Assembly (NCBI GenBank): GCA_965223235.1
Contig: CBDCVV010000022.1
Span: 558,001-622,000 of the forward strand
Reading direction: 5' to 3'
Source of the DNA: UBA2589 sp965223235
Lineage (GTDB): Bacteria > Gemmatimonadota > Gemmatimonadetes > Longimicrobiales > Gaopeijiaceae
DNA: 64,000 nt
The notes under the pieces are model-generated. The model was not told the DNA's origin and ran no database searches. It saw nothing but the letters and a program-made list of their open reading frames with translations. Shown here in pieces: positions 18,001 to 27,743 of this stretch. Position 1 is the first letter of the stretch, and every line of letters begins with the position of its first letter. The position numbers and the translations under genes are program-made.

Positions 18001-18561
18001 ATGGCAGCGCTTCACACAATCAACCTGGACGGCGGGACACTTTCCCCCATGCTATTACGCGCCTTCGCCGAGGCCGCGGACGGCTATCGGGGTAAGGGGC
18101 CCCTTTGGATCGTCGCGTCCGAGTCGGCGATCCACGAGGTGCGAACTTTTCGAGGAGAGAGCGCCGAGTTTGACGCCGCTCAGTTTCTCGCTGGGAAGGA
18201 CCCAGAAGAGGAGTGGTTCCTGCTTGGGCCGGTGGATTCGTCTGCCACCTGGACGGACGCATTACCGACGATACCCGGCATCGGCGGTGGGTCCGGCCAA
18301 CTTCCCAATACGCCGGACCGCGAGATCATCAAGATGGACCTGCGCTTCAGAATGCACGATGGGACTGAAGAGGACATGGAAGTCGACCTGGACGAAGTAG
18401 ACGCCGTGTTCGCCAGCCTTTCGGCGATCGAGAAGTTCGTGATCCCGTATTATGCTCGGCTCTACGGCGCAGGTTACGCAGAGGCGCTAAGGGCCGCCCA
18501 CCAAGCTGGGACCATTCGGCTCGACTGCCACGGACCGGGCAGTATCCCGTGGACGGTCTAG
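18001..18561 (+). CDS. Hypothetical protein, 186 aa
   Basis: An acidic soluble protein of 186 residues without recognised domains. ATG 18001 begins the sensible sequence (MAALHTINLDGGTLSP); the ribosome site (GAGG, 13 bases upstream) is weak. A central proline/glycine stretch precedes a charged segment MEVDLDEVDAVF and a helical C-terminus with SAIEKFVIPYYARLYGAGYA. It is divergent from the four-gene membrane/zincin/CHAT cluster and convergent with the BTAD regulator, sharing a CTAG in which the two stop codons overlap. Its placement suggests relation to one of these, but nothing more can be said. Confidence 0.6.
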   Translation: MAALHTINLDGGTLSPMLLRAFAEAADGYRGKGPLWIVASESAIHEVRTFRGESAEFDAAQFLAGKDPEEEWFLLGPVDSSATWTDALPTIPGIGGGSGQLPNTPDREIIKMDLRFRMHDGTEEDMEVDLDEVDAVFASLSAIEKFVIPYYARLYGAGYAEALRAAHQAGTIRLDCHGPGSIPWTV

Positions 18562-20924
18562 CTCGTTCCTGATGCCACCAGCTCTTGGAAGTCGGATCGG
18601 GGCCGGAGGGCTTCGAAGGTCAGGTCGCGTGAGACAAAGCGCTTGTACTGGGGGTTCGCCCTCAAGTAGTGGGCTAAGCTCTCGACGGCCCGATCCGGCT
18701 CCCCGAGTAGGAGGGAGACGCGCGCCTCGTCGTAAAGCAGCATCGCGCGGCCCTCGGGCAGCGGGTCAGCCGACTCTTGGGCGTTGGACAGCACGACCCG
18801 GGCACTGTCAGCCAGTCCGGCCCGGGCCAGCGCACCTGCCACTAGGGCGAGGTGGAAGGGAGACCGAGTCCCCCTCTGCGACGCCTCTCGGTCGAGCAGC
18901 CGTTGGTACTCACCCCACGCAGCGTCCACGTCCACTTCGCCTGGGCCGGGATGACTCATGAGAATCAGTCTGCAGTCATCGAATAGGTACCCCCCAAATC
19001 GCTCTTGACCCTCCTCACAAGCGGCATCCGCCGAGAGGTAGTCGGCGGTGCGTAGGTGGGTGTGAAAAAGTCGGAGGGAGATCGCTTCGACTTCGGAGAG
19101 ATAGACGTCTCGTTCCAACGCCTTCTGGCCCGCCTCCCTCGCTTCCGCGAAATCGCCACGAACGAATAGTGCGAGACTCAGCTCACTCCAACCGGTTGCG
19201 AGGGATTCATCAGCGGCCGTAGCGAGGCGAATGTCAGAGATCGCGCGTTCGAGCATCTCCTGAACACCCGGCGCGAAGTGGGACCTGGTCCTGATCAAGG
19301 AGAGGCGCAGTGAGCCGCGTAGCTCAAGGGCGCGAGCGCTTGATGGGTCCCTTGCGAGCGCCTCCGCCGCGTACGTGAGTCCCCGAGAAATGTCGGCGTC
19401 AAAGTCGTCGGCCAGAGTCCCGGGGAGCAGAGCGCGATCCCACGCTAGTCGCCCACGGCGAAGCGCGGGCTCAACCCATTCCTGATCTGCCTCCATTGCC
19501 TCACTCAGCACACTGTCCGCTGACAGCATCATCTCACGCGCGCGCGCCACCCCATCTACGTCGGAGCCTGCGCCGAGTTCGATCGCTTCCCCGCGCAGAA
19601 TCGTCGCCTGCCTCACAAGCGAGAGGGCCCGCTCGGAGTTGGTGCCATCCCTCCAATCAATGCGACGGACACTCTCCCCCAGTTGGACCCTGAGGAACCT
19701 CGCGACGGTGGTCGCCAGGTCATCTTGCAGCAAAAAACGCTCGCTACCCGGTCGCGTGATGGAAGTATCTGCCAGGAGCGCCAACGACTCACCATCGATC
19801 AATGACACGCCTACCCGAACGGCATCGCCCGAGCGGTCGATCTGGGCAGAGACGATCGTACCGGTGGCAAGGTCCTGCGCCACCGAGTCGAGAGGCGACG
19901 TTGGCTGGACTTGCCTGACTGACCACAATGGCGCGGGCGTAAGCCCAGATACGGTCGCGAGATCCGATATCAGCACTGAGGTCAGACCGAGCGCGAAACC
20001 TCCCATCGACCCGTCTTCAGTGAGGTCCTCCACCGGCAGCACCGCGATGGCATGCGGATCGAGTGGTGTCGACGATGATTCGCTTTCGCGGGTCTCAGCC
20101 AGGAAGGCGAAGACCAACACGACGCCGGCCAGCGCGATCAAGGCGGGACCGACTGCCGGGTGACGAACTGAAGTGCGGTCGGTCGATGACGGGAGGGCCT
20201 TCGCAACCGGCACACGAGCCGGGCTTCTCGCTCGCAACTCTGCGACAAAGTCTGTCACGTGTTCGAGCGGCTCCACATCGAGCTCGGTCCGGATCCGCGC
20301 GGAGTATGACTCGAAGTGCGCGATCGCGTCTGCGTCCCGGCCACAGGCCGCCAAGGTGCGAATCAGCGCCTCATGCGCCTCGTCGTCGAGCGGCGCGACG
20401 TTCGTCCAGTGGACACACGCCCGCTCAGCCGCCGTCATTTCGGACCCCTCGATCAGTTCGTTGAGATGCTGCCGAGCCACACGCCGGTAGACTCGCTCCA
20501 AGCGCAGCCGTTGGCGCTCAACCCAGTGCTCGAACTCCGGGCTCTTGCTGGGATTGGCGTTCTCCAGCAGGTGCCCGGTATAAAGGTGAAAGGCCTCCTC
20601 GGGTCGGTCGTCCACGGCCTCCTCGAAGCGACTGACATCGACCTCGACACCATCGGCAAGATCGAGCCGAGAACCGGCGGCCTCGAGAATTGGGTGAGCT
20701 ACGTCTCGGCGTAACTCATACAGTGACTGATTGAGACTGTGGCGAGCCTTGCCGGCTTCTTTCTGGGCCCAGAGGAGTTGCGAGAGTCGACCTCGGTCAA
20801 CTCCCCCTTCGAGCGCTGCTACAGCGATCGGAGCGTACCGGCGAGGGTGCGCTAGCACCCGCGACACATCCACCTCCCCGATCGTGGCAGAAGGAGCCCC
20901 CAAGAGTCCGATCCGGATGGTCAG
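18558..20924 (-). CDS. Membrane-anchored BTAD/TPR transcriptional regulator (CTG start)
   Basis: A 788-residue regulator. The N-terminal winged helix (RGRLSQLLWAQKEAGKARHS) is followed by a bacterial transcriptional activator domain (~90-240), one membrane helix (IALAGVVLVFAFL, ~265) and an extracytoplasmic FlgO/TolB-like segment (IAVLPVEDLTEDG). TPR-like helices run to the C-terminus. The best start is CTG at 20924: translation from it gives TIRIGLLGAPSATIGEVDV, matching the usual beta-strand opening of BTAD proteins. GGAGG sits five bases upstream and the frame is closed by TAG just before. A TTG at 20903 would remove that strand. The topology (DNA-binding inside, sensor outside) resembles CadC/ToxR types. 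Targets may be neighbouring genes. Confidence 0.8.
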   Translation of the reverse strand: MTIRIGLLGAPSATIGEVDVSRVLAHPRRYAPIAVAALEGGVDRGRLSQLLWAQKEAGKARHSLNQSLYELRRDVAHPILEAAGSRLDLADGVEVDVSRFEEAVDDRPEEAFHLYTGHLLENANPSKSPEFEHWVERQRLRLERVYRRVARQHLNELIEGSEMTAAERACVHWTNVAPLDDEAHEALIRTLAACGRDADAIAHFESYSARIRTELDVEPLEHVTDFVAELRARSPARVPVAKALPSSTDRTSVRHPAVGPALIALAGVVLVFAFLAETRESESSSTPLDPHAIAVLPVEDLTEDGSMGGFALGLTSVLISDLATVSGLTPAPLWSVRQVQPTSPLDSVAQDLATGTIVSAQIDRSGDAVRVGVSLIDGESLALLADTSITRPGSERFLLQDDLATTVARFLRVQLGESVRRIDWRDGTNSERALSLVRQATILRGEAIELGAGSDVDGVARAREMMLSADSVLSEAMEADQEWVEPALRRGRLAWDRALLPGTLADDFDADISRGLTYAAEALARDPSSARALELRGSLRLSLIRTRSHFAPGVQEMLERAISDIRLATAADESLATGWSELSLALFVRGDFAEAREAGQKALERDVYLSEVEAISLRLFHTHLRTADYLSADAACEEGQERFGGYLFDDCRLILMSHPGPGEVDVDAAWGEYQRLLDREASQRGTRSPFHLALVAGALARAGLADSARVVLSNAQESADPLPEGRAMLLYDEARVSLLLGEPDRAVESLAHYLRANPQYKRFVSRDLTFEALRPRSDFQELVASGTS

Positions 20925-21148
20925 CTACGCCTCCACACTCGACCGCTGTAATGGTCGACTCAGCCCTCCCAATGGGCGCCAGCACAATCACGTGGTGAGA
21001 TTGGAGGCAGCCCTTGCCTTGGTCAAGCTAGGAGTGCGCCCGAGGGCGGACCGTCATCCGACTCACCTCTAGTCTTCAGTGGGACTCACACCGCTCCACA
21101 CCCTGACACGCATCAACTCGTCCTGAGACCAAGACTGTAACTCGTTCT

Positions 21149-23989
21149 TCACGAGCGTTGGGAGGCCTTGCCTCCCCCTGCCCCCACCCCGCTCAAGATC
21201 GCGTCCGCTCGACCCTGAGCCTCCGACAAGAGCTGCGCGGCTCGCTCATCCGCCTCCTCTTCGATCGTGGTCGCTCGCTCGTCCGCTTCCCTACGCAATC
21301 GGTCCGCGACCGGCTCGGCCGCAGCCCGGGCCAGCGGGTTCGTGGCTCGTGACAGAACCTCTTCCGCGGCTCGATCTCCCTCCTCGCGCACCGTCGCAGC
21401 GGCACTCGCAGCCTCTGCGCGGATGGCATCCGCCTGCCGTGTGGCCTGCGCCATGACGCTGTCCGCCCGGGCCTGAGCCTGACGCCGCGCTTCGGCCTGC
21501 TCGGCGTCGAGTCGGTCTCGTGCCTCGTCGATCCGCTCGTCGACGGCGGCCTCGGTGGCTTGGGTAGCGGCCGTCCGGACGCTGGTCGTGGTTTCCTCGA
21601 GCGTGAGCCCCAGCGTCGGTTGTGCGACCGTGCCCGTGGCGCGTGCCGCGACGCCGACGGGATCGGTAGCGGCCAGGGCAGCTCCGAGGGGACCGGTGCG
21701 GGCGGCCAGGTCGGTCAGTAGACCCTCCGCGAAGCTCCCACGTGGAACGCTGAGTCCAAGCGTGTAGTCTATCGAACGATCGATCCCGTTCGACCCCGAT
21801 ATCGTCGCCGGAACACTCCCGACTTGCGTCTCGAACGGGTCGACGAAAAGCCGCCCGTCACGCACGCTCAAACTGGAGCGGATGGCACGCACCGTGGGGC
21901 TCGCGAACTCCGGGAGGCGCATCGTCTCGCCCAGCTCGACCAACAAGGGGAAGTTGTCGAGCGATACGTCGGAGGTGGAGAGGGTACCGTCGGCGTTCAG
22001 GGCCTCCAGAATCGGAGCCATGTCTCCACCGAGCGTCCCGCTCATGCTCAGCACCGACGAGTACTCTCCTCGTGCGTACGGCGCGACGGGTACCAGTGCC
22101 TGTACCGTGGACAGCTCCGCGGACGGAGCGATGTCGAGGCTGTCCAGCACGAGTCCGAGCTCGAATGCGGGGGCCGCGTCGTCGAGCGTCTCGTAATGAC
22201 CGTCGATGCCGATTCGCCCTCCCAGCCCCGTGAGCTGGACACCCTCCAGCGACACCCTCCGATCTCGCACCACCGCCCGCCCGGAAGCACCGGTCCACGA
22301 CCTACCGCCGAAAACGACGTCGTCGACCGTGCCGTCCACGGTCATGTCGAGCATCGCGGGCACCGGGACGGCGGCCAGCTCGTCGTCCGATCGCCACTCG
22401 TCCAGCACCAGACGGTCGCTATCGAACGTCAGCGCGCCTCGAAGGACCTCCTGCCCAAGCGCAAAGCCCAGGAGGTTGTCGAGTCGGCCATTCGCCCGGA
22501 GGTCACTGCTGCCCAGCTGCGCATCGAGTGCGGTCAGCTCCGCTGCCTGGGGGGTCAGTCGCAGCTCGGCGTTTCGCACGTCGACAGGCTGCCGAAGCGC
22601 TTCGGAGCGCACCGTCACGTCACGAGCCGCTAGCGTGCCGGCCGCATCGACACGATCGTAGCGGGCAGCGTCGAGATCCGAGCGTCGAGCACGGACGCTC
22701 GCGTCGGCTTCTACGACGCCAGCGAAGTCGGGCCCCGCTTCGAGCCGCACCGTCTGGGCGAGCGCCGAGAGGTCGAGAGTGCCCTGCGCGGTAGCGTCGA
22801 CTTCGGGGTCGGAACGCGGCGTGCGGATGGTCGCGGTGGCGTCGAACGGCTGACCGTCGATCTCGACGTGGAAGTCGGATAGGTCCACGACCGTGAGGTC
22901 CGGGTCTCCACCGGGATTCGTGACCGAGAGGTCCGCGCGGATGGACTGGGCGGAGAACGGTGCGTCTGCGTGCCGGAATGACCCGTCACGGACCGACAGG
23001 TTCATCGATAGCGAAGGGATGCTCCCGCCCCCGAAGCTTCCCGCAACGGTGCCATCGAGCGCGATCGTGCCGCCGGTCTCGAGAGAGGCGAAGTCACCTG
23101 CGTAGATCCACGGCACCAGCGAGAGGATCTGGCCGAAGTCCGTACTCGGAGCCTCGAAGGTGAGGTCCGTATTCCATCCCTCCGGCTCTCGAGACACGGC
23201 CCCATCGAGGCGCACCAAGAGGTCGTTGAGCCTCACTTCGTTCTCGATGAGACGAAAACGTTGTTCGCCCATGTCGACGTCGATACCAGCGTCGAAGTCC
23301 AACGCGACGCCACCCACGTACGGCACCCCGGCGAAACGGACCGTCAACGTGTCGGCGTGCAGACGCGTCTCGGCCGCGAGTGATGTCCTCGAGAAGTCAC
23401 CCCGGAGCGAATGCTGGAGGCCACGCGCCGCGACGAAGAGCCCCGCCGAAACGTCGTCCAAGGTGAGGTCGCCGTCCGTGACTTCGAGCGTCCGCAGGAA
23501 CACGGCGAACTGTCGGTCGCTCGAGGATTCCTCCGACGCCTCCGCCGAAGCTGCCTCGGAGGACTCCTCTGCCGTGGTCGCCGGAGTCCAGTTGGCTACG
23601 CCGTCCTCATCCACCCGCAGCCGCAGGCTCGGTCCTTCCACACGCACCGATCGGACCGTGAACTGGTCGCCGCCGAGGAGCGCTCCGAAGAGTGATGGTC
23701 CGTCGACGGTCAGGCCGGCGCTCCGCACCACCGCGACCGTGTCCGGTCCGAGAGCGTCTGGGCGGACAGCGGTCAGGCCGTCCAACGAGAACGTCGGGTG
23801 CGGAAAGCCGCGCAGGAACGAGAGGCCGAACGCGTTCCAGGTCACGTCCAACCCCGTGGCCCGCGAGACGCCCGCGCGCACGCCGTCCTCGATTCGGGTA
23901 GTGAAGAGCGCGGGGACGACCGCCATGAGCACGACGAGGCAGGCCGTCGCCGCGACCGCGCCGAGAGCAAGCTTCCGAGGTCGGGACAT
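21149..23989 (-). CDS. AsmA-like family protein with coiled-coil tail
   Basis: A 946-residue protein with one N-terminal membrane helix (LALGAVAATACLVVLMAVVPAL). A long beta-rich AsmA/TamB-like body follows, with the typical N-terminal pattern FLRGFPHPTFSLDGLTAV and the C-terminal AsmA segment SVRDGRLFVDPFETQVGSVPA. AsmA-like proteins are thought to bridge the envelope and take part in lipid transport to the outer membrane. The last ~150 residues are an unusual Ala/Arg/Glu/Asp-rich helical tail that should form a coiled coil. ATG 23989 is chosen because the membrane helix begins just after it; upstream in-frame sequence is out of character. Confidence 0.82.
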   Translation of the reverse strand: MSRPRKLALGAVAATACLVVLMAVVPALFTTRIEDGVRAGVSRATGLDVTWNAFGLSFLRGFPHPTFSLDGLTAVRPDALGPDTVAVVRSAGLTVDGPSLFGALLGGDQFTVRSVRVEGPSLRLRVDEDGVANWTPATTAEESSEAASAEASEESSSDRQFAVFLRTLEVTDGDLTLDDVSAGLFVAARGLQHSLRGDFSRTSLAAETRLHADTLTVRFAGVPYVGGVALDFDAGIDVDMGEQRFRLIENEVRLNDLLVRLDGAVSREPEGWNTDLTFEAPSTDFGQILSLVPWIYAGDFASLETGGTIALDGTVAGSFGGGSIPSLSMNLSVRDGSFRHADAPFSAQSIRADLSVTNPGGDPDLTVVDLSDFHVEIDGQPFDATATIRTPRSDPEVDATAQGTLDLSALAQTVRLEAGPDFAGVVEADASVRARRSDLDAARYDRVDAAGTLAARDVTVRSEALRQPVDVRNAELRLTPQAAELTALDAQLGSSDLRANGRLDNLLGFALGQEVLRGALTFDSDRLVLDEWRSDDELAAVPVPAMLDMTVDGTVDDVVFGGRSWTGASGRAVVRDRRVSLEGVQLTGLGGRIGIDGHYETLDDAAPAFELGLVLDSLDIAPSAELSTVQALVPVAPYARGEYSSVLSMSGTLGGDMAPILEALNADGTLSTSDVSLDNFPLLVELGETMRLPEFASPTVRAIRSSLSVRDGRLFVDPFETQVGSVPATISGSNGIDRSIDYTLGLSVPRGSFAEGLLTDLAARTGPLGAALAATDPVGVAARATGTVAQPTLGLTLEETTTSVRTAATQATEAAVDERIDEARDRLDAEQAEARRQAQARADSVMAQATRQADAIRAEAASAAATVREEGDRAAEEVLSRATNPLARAAAEPVADRLRREADERATTIEEEADERAAQLLSEAQGRADAILSGVGAGGGKASQRS

Positions 23990-24101
23990 AGGGGATGATA
24001 CGTGCGGGGCACGCTCGTTCGCGAGGATGGAAGTCTGCGAGCGTGCTTCAGCCAACGGCCCGCGGATTCCACGCTCGAAAGTGGAGAGCCCCCCTCGACG
24101 A

Positions 24102-25817
24102 TCAGCCTCCGCTTGCCGCCACCCCAACCGTCGCGGCCAACCGGCGCCTCAACTCGCGTGCCTCCTCGCGGTCCGGATCGACATTCTGCGAAAAGAGGAT
24201 CATCGAGCCGGACGATCCTCCGGCCCACGCGTGGCTGAAGAGGAAACCGCGGTCGGTCGCTCCCGAGGACGAGCCGCGTTCGAGATACCCGTCGCGCGCC
24301 GCGCCGGTCAGGATCTCTCCGTCCTTCATCGCCTTGAGGAAGGTGTAGAGGTCGGATGGGGTCGAAACCATGCCCCCGCTCCCTTTGATGAGCCACGACG
24401 TGGGTCCCCAGTTGGGCGGGATGTTGGGGTCGCCGACGCCGTAGCCGCCGTACCCTACGGCGAAGTCGTCCAGAGGAAGACCCAGGTCGTCGCCATAGGG
24501 GCCGGTCCGAGTGATGCCGAGCGGAGCGAAGAACTCGCTCCTCAGGAAGTCCTCGTAGCTCTGACCGGAGGCGTGCTCGACGATGGCCGCGAGTAGTCCG
24601 AAGCCGGAGTGCGACATCGACCGCTCGGTGCCCGGCTCGAAGAGGAGTGGCTGACCCAGGATGCGTTGCTCGGCGGTCTCCCGATCGATCCAGCTGAGGT
24701 CCCAATCCGCGTCCGAGGAAACGTGATGGAAGTTCGGCAGACCCGACGTCTCCGACATGAGGTGCTCGATCGTCATCGATCGCTTGTCCGCAGGCGCGTC
24801 CGGGTAGAAGCGAGTGATCGGATCGGACATCGCGAGTTCGCCCCGCTGCACGAGGAGCCAGATCGCCGCTCGGGTGAAGTCGATCGGCTGAGATCCGATG
24901 TCGAAGACCGTCTCGTTGTCGACCGCTCGTCCACTGTCACGATTCGCGAGCCCGTACGACTCGTGTAGCACGACCTCTCCCTCTCGGACCGCCAACACCG
25001 TGCCAGAGAAGCCCCAATCCGACTCCGCCTCGCCAAGCACCTGGTGCAGCTCCGCCCATGGGATCGGAGAAGCCGGTTCAGCTCCGGCGCCCGCCGATGA
25101 TCGCTCCACGTCGAGCTCCTCGATGAGGTACGGTTCGTCTTCGCCGACGAGGACCCTCACCGTGGTCATGGTGCCACCGCCCTGGAGACGGAGTACTTCG
25201 TACGCACCGTCTCCGTCGAGCATCACTCCTCCCGCAGAGGCGGCCGCGCGGGCGACCTCGCGGAGGGTGACCGCCATCTCGTCGGCCCGTGCCCGGAGAT
25301 CGGGTGATAGCCGCTCGTCGATGAAGACGGCAATCGCATCGTCCGTCATCCCGAGTTGTTCGAGCGCCATCATGTGGTCGTCGACCGAGGTGCGTCGGTC
25401 TCCCCCGCCGGCGTCATCGGCGAGGAGCTCGATTCGGCTGAAGCGTCCGGACGTCTCATCGAGTGTGATCGAGATCGCCACCCGCTCTTCCCCCGAGAGC
25501 GACAGGCGCAGCGACCCGTCATCCATCCGGTCCACGCCCATGTTTCCATGTGCCCGCCGCGTCGTCTCTTGGAGTGCGCGTACGTGCGGCACAGCCCCTG
25601 CCCCGAGCCGGGCGCGATACGTGTCCGTCAGTCGCTCTGCCACGAACGCCCGGGCGCTCGGCTCGTCCCCGGCTTGGAGGGTCGTCACGAGCGAGCGGAT
25701 CGCTTCGCGGACGGCGGGTGGCGGGCCTTGGGCGGCGACGGGCGGCGCTGAGAATCCAGCCCAGAACGCGGCTAGTGACGTGATGATGAGTGTGGTGACG
25801 GACGATCGCTTCTGCAT
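24102..25817 (-). CDS. Serine-hydrolase-like (class C beta-lactamase fold) protein, degenerate active site
   Basis: A 571-residue exported protein: signal peptide (~1-29, ending PPVAAQ), a ~200-residue N-terminal domain of unknown family, then a beta-lactamase/DD-peptidase-fold domain. The usual SxxK motif is SQPI here (residues 309-312, in FDIGSQPIDFTRAAI), so the general-base Lys is Ile. The YxN-equivalent segment reads SMSHSG and the C-terminal HxG-equivalent HAWAGG. With two or three catalytic motifs altered, it is probably not a normal hydrolase and may be a binding protein. It lies 112 bp upstream of the AsmA-like gene on the same strand. Confidence 0.78.
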   Translation of the reverse strand: MQKRSSVTTLIITSLAAFWAGFSAPPVAAQGPPPAVREAIRSLVTTLQAGDEPSARAFVAERLTDTYRARLGAGAVPHVRALQETTRRAHGNMGVDRMDDGSLRLSLSGEERVAISITLDETSGRFSRIELLADDAGGGDRRTSVDDHMMALEQLGMTDDAIAVFIDERLSPDLRARADEMAVTLREVARAAASAGGVMLDGDGAYEVLRLQGGGTMTTVRVLVGEDEPYLIEELDVERSSAGAGAEPASPIPWAELHQVLGEAESDWGFSGTVLAVREGEVVLHESYGLANRDSGRAVDNETVFDIGSQPIDFTRAAIWLLVQRGELAMSDPITRFYPDAPADKRSMTIEHLMSETSGLPNFHHVSSDADWDLSWIDRETAEQRILGQPLLFEPGTERSMSHSGFGLLAAIVEHASGQSYEDFLRSEFFAPLGITRTGPYGDDLGLPLDDFAVGYGGYGVGDPNIPPNWGPTSWLIKGSGGMVSTPSDLYTFLKAMKDGEILTGAARDGYLERGSSSGATDRGFLFSHAWAGGSSGSMILFSQNVDPDREEARELRRRLAATVGVAASGG

Positions 25818-26009
25818 GCCCCGCTTCCTCGCGGTAGGGGAAGTGAACTACGGTTGTAGATCAGATCCCCTAGTGTGGCTAGGGGTTGCTCGGGGGGCTG
25901 ATGCCCATGGTCCCATTGGAAGGAGGAAGCCGGGACGAGAGCACAGTCTGGCTGGCCCAGTGGATCGGCTCCTCACTCCCGGCTGGGTCACACGGCTGGG
26001 CAGCGGCGC

Positions 26010-27026
26010 CTAACCCACCAGCGTGAACATCAGAATCGCAGGGAAGGGATCTTCGGCAACCACGTAGACGCGGCCACCGGAAACCGCTCGGACCACGCCC
26101 GGAACAGGAAACTGCGCTAAGACTTCGCCACTCCCCGATTCCAGGACTAACGCCCGATAGCGGTGCTCGAGCGTGGCGCGAGTGTACTCACTGTAGGTGA
26201 TAAAGAGACGCCCCTGACCGTCGGGGACAACTGCCCACGCTATCGAATAGGTACCCGTGTCAGGGTCAGGGATACCCGCCATGCAGCACGCCCCACTCGA
26301 GGTCCTACGGTATTGGCCCTGCACGAAGCCCGGGAGACCCGTCCGCCACCTTTCTCCACCTGAGATCGACTCCGCTCGAACGATCGGCTGGCCGCTATGC
26401 ATGAGCACGACGGTCTCGGAAGGTTCGTCACAGGCCAGAGACAAGGAGTTGTAGAAGAGGTGATCTTGGCCACCGAAGATCTCAGCTAGTTCCCTGGGGG
26501 GCGCTTCCTTCCGCATGAGGCGACTCAACGAGACTCCGTCTCGGTCCACCTCGTGGACCAGCTCTTCTCCCAACCCCCGCTGCAGAATCCAACGCCGTCC
26601 CAGCATCCCACAACTCTCTAGTGGAAAAGCTTCCGTACGCACATCCCGCTCAAGGTGCAAGCTGTCGTCAAGCAAGCGGAACTCGCTGATCCGCACGTTG
26701 CCCCCATCGGAGACGTGGATCGCGCCCGTGTCATCCATGAACGCGTTCAGTTCCTCCATGAATTCGCCCGGACCCGAGCCGAATCCGCCAACGGACGCGA
26801 TGTGTGCCCCATCCAGCGTGAACGCTCGAAGTACCCCAATAAGGTCATCGAGGACGTACATCGTTCCCGATTCGACGACCACGTCTGCGATTCGCCCGAA
26901 GACCTCTTCGGTCGGCGTACTCAGCGCCCCGATCCGACCGACTTGCTCGCCAAGGGATTGGCCGGGGAGCCCGCGTGGAAGCAGAGCAATCGTCGTGATC
27001 GCCAGCAGGGTACTTGTTTTGGGCAT
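26010..27026 (-). CDS. Exported 6-bladed beta-propeller protein
   Basis: A 338-residue protein with a signal peptide (~1-23). Repeats then follow of the type seen in bacterial 6-bladed (NHL-like) beta-propellers: VVVESGTMYVLDDLIGVLRAF, GGFGSGPGEF, DDTGAIHVSDGGNVRISEF. Such proteins are abundant in Gemmatimonadota and their ligands are mostly unknown. It is divergent from the sigma factor gene with ~120 bp between them. Confidence 0.75.
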   Translation of the reverse strand: MPKTSTLLAITTIALLPRGLPGQSLGEQVGRIGALSTPTEEVFGRIADVVVESGTMYVLDDLIGVLRAFTLDGAHIASVGGFGSGPGEFMEELNAFMDDTGAIHVSDGGNVRISEFRLLDDSLHLERDVRTEAFPLESCGMLGRRWILQRGLGEELVHEVDRDGVSLSRLMRKEAPPRELAEIFGGQDHLFYNSLSLACDEPSETVVLMHSGQPIVRAESISGGERWRTGLPGFVQGQYRRTSSGACCMAGIPDPDTGTYSIAWAVVPDGQGRLFITYSEYTRATLEHRYRALVLESGSGEVLAQFPVPGVVRAVSGGRVYVVAEDPFPAILMFTLVG

Positions 27027-27146
27027 TCGCTAGTGCCGTTCGAGTTCGGGGGCCGCCTAGTCTAAGAGTAGCGACAGGTCGCCCCGAATACTCGACCGCC
27101 CTATGGTGTCCGGATCATCGTAGCTCGATCGACCGCACCGTCGGAG

Positions 27147-27725
27147 ATGTCAGTGACGCAGGAGACGGACGTGACCGAACTTCTCCGTGAGTGGAGTCGC
27201 GGAGACGAGGAAGCGCTCGACCGGCTCCTTCCCCTGGTTTACGAGAACCTCGAAGCGATTGCGCATCGGCAGCTCGCTCGGGAGCGAAAGGATCACACGC
27301 TCAATACTCAGGCCCTCGTCCACGAGTCATACCTCGGGCTGGTCAACGCCAAGGTCGGCTGGCGGGATCGAGGTCACTTTCTCGCGGTAGCCAGTAGAGC
27401 GATGAGACAGGTCCTCATCGATCACGCACGCAGACGGAAGGCGGGCAAGAGGGGCAGCGGACTCGTGCCCATCACGCTCAATGAGACGACCGATCGTCCA
27501 GCGAACGTGACCGATGACGAACTGCTGCTGGCCATCGATGAGGCGCTGCAGGGCCTCGAGCGTCACGATCCACGTCTGGCGCGGGTCGTGGAGTGTCGAT
27601 TCTTCGCCGGGTTGACGGCACGTGAGACAGGAGAGGCGCTCGGCGTCTCGCTGCGGACGGTCGAGCGCGATTGGACTCGCGCCCGAGCCTACCTGAAGCG
27701 GGAGTTGGCCGACGCTTCCCCGTAG
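27147..27725 (+). CDS. ECF-like RNA polymerase sigma factor (TIGR02999-like group)
   Basis: A 192-residue sigma-70-family factor. Region 2 begins LLREWSRGDEEALDRLLPLVY and region 4 carries the helix-turn-helix LTARETGEALGVSLRTVERDW. It matches the group commonly encoded next to TPR serine/threonine kinases rather than anti-sigma factors (HTLNTQALVHESYL and HARRRKAGKRG are characteristic). The kinase gene starts 18 bp downstream, so the pair is probably co-transcribed and functionally linked by phosphorylation. That link is known for the general arrangement and inferred here. Confidence 0.9.
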   Translation: MSVTQETDVTELLREWSRGDEEALDRLLPLVYENLEAIAHRQLARERKDHTLNTQALVHESYLGLVNAKVGWRDRGHFLAVASRAMRQVLIDHARRRKAGKRGSGLVPITLNETTDRPANVTDDELLLAIDEALQGLERHDPRLARVVECRFFAGLTARETGEALGVSLRTVERDWTRARAYLKRELADASP

Positions 27726-27743
27726 AGACTTCAGGAAAGACCG

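Noticed and set aside
23160..24596. 478-aa plus-strand ORF opposite the AsmA and hydrolase genes
   Set aside because: Low-complexity Arg/Ser/Pro-rich product, no motifs, and fully antisense to two genes with clear family patterns.
24898..26013. 371-aa plus-strand ORF opposite the serine-hydrolase gene
   Set aside because: Ser/Arg-rich shadow of a GC-rich gene with a signal peptide and family motifs on the other strand.
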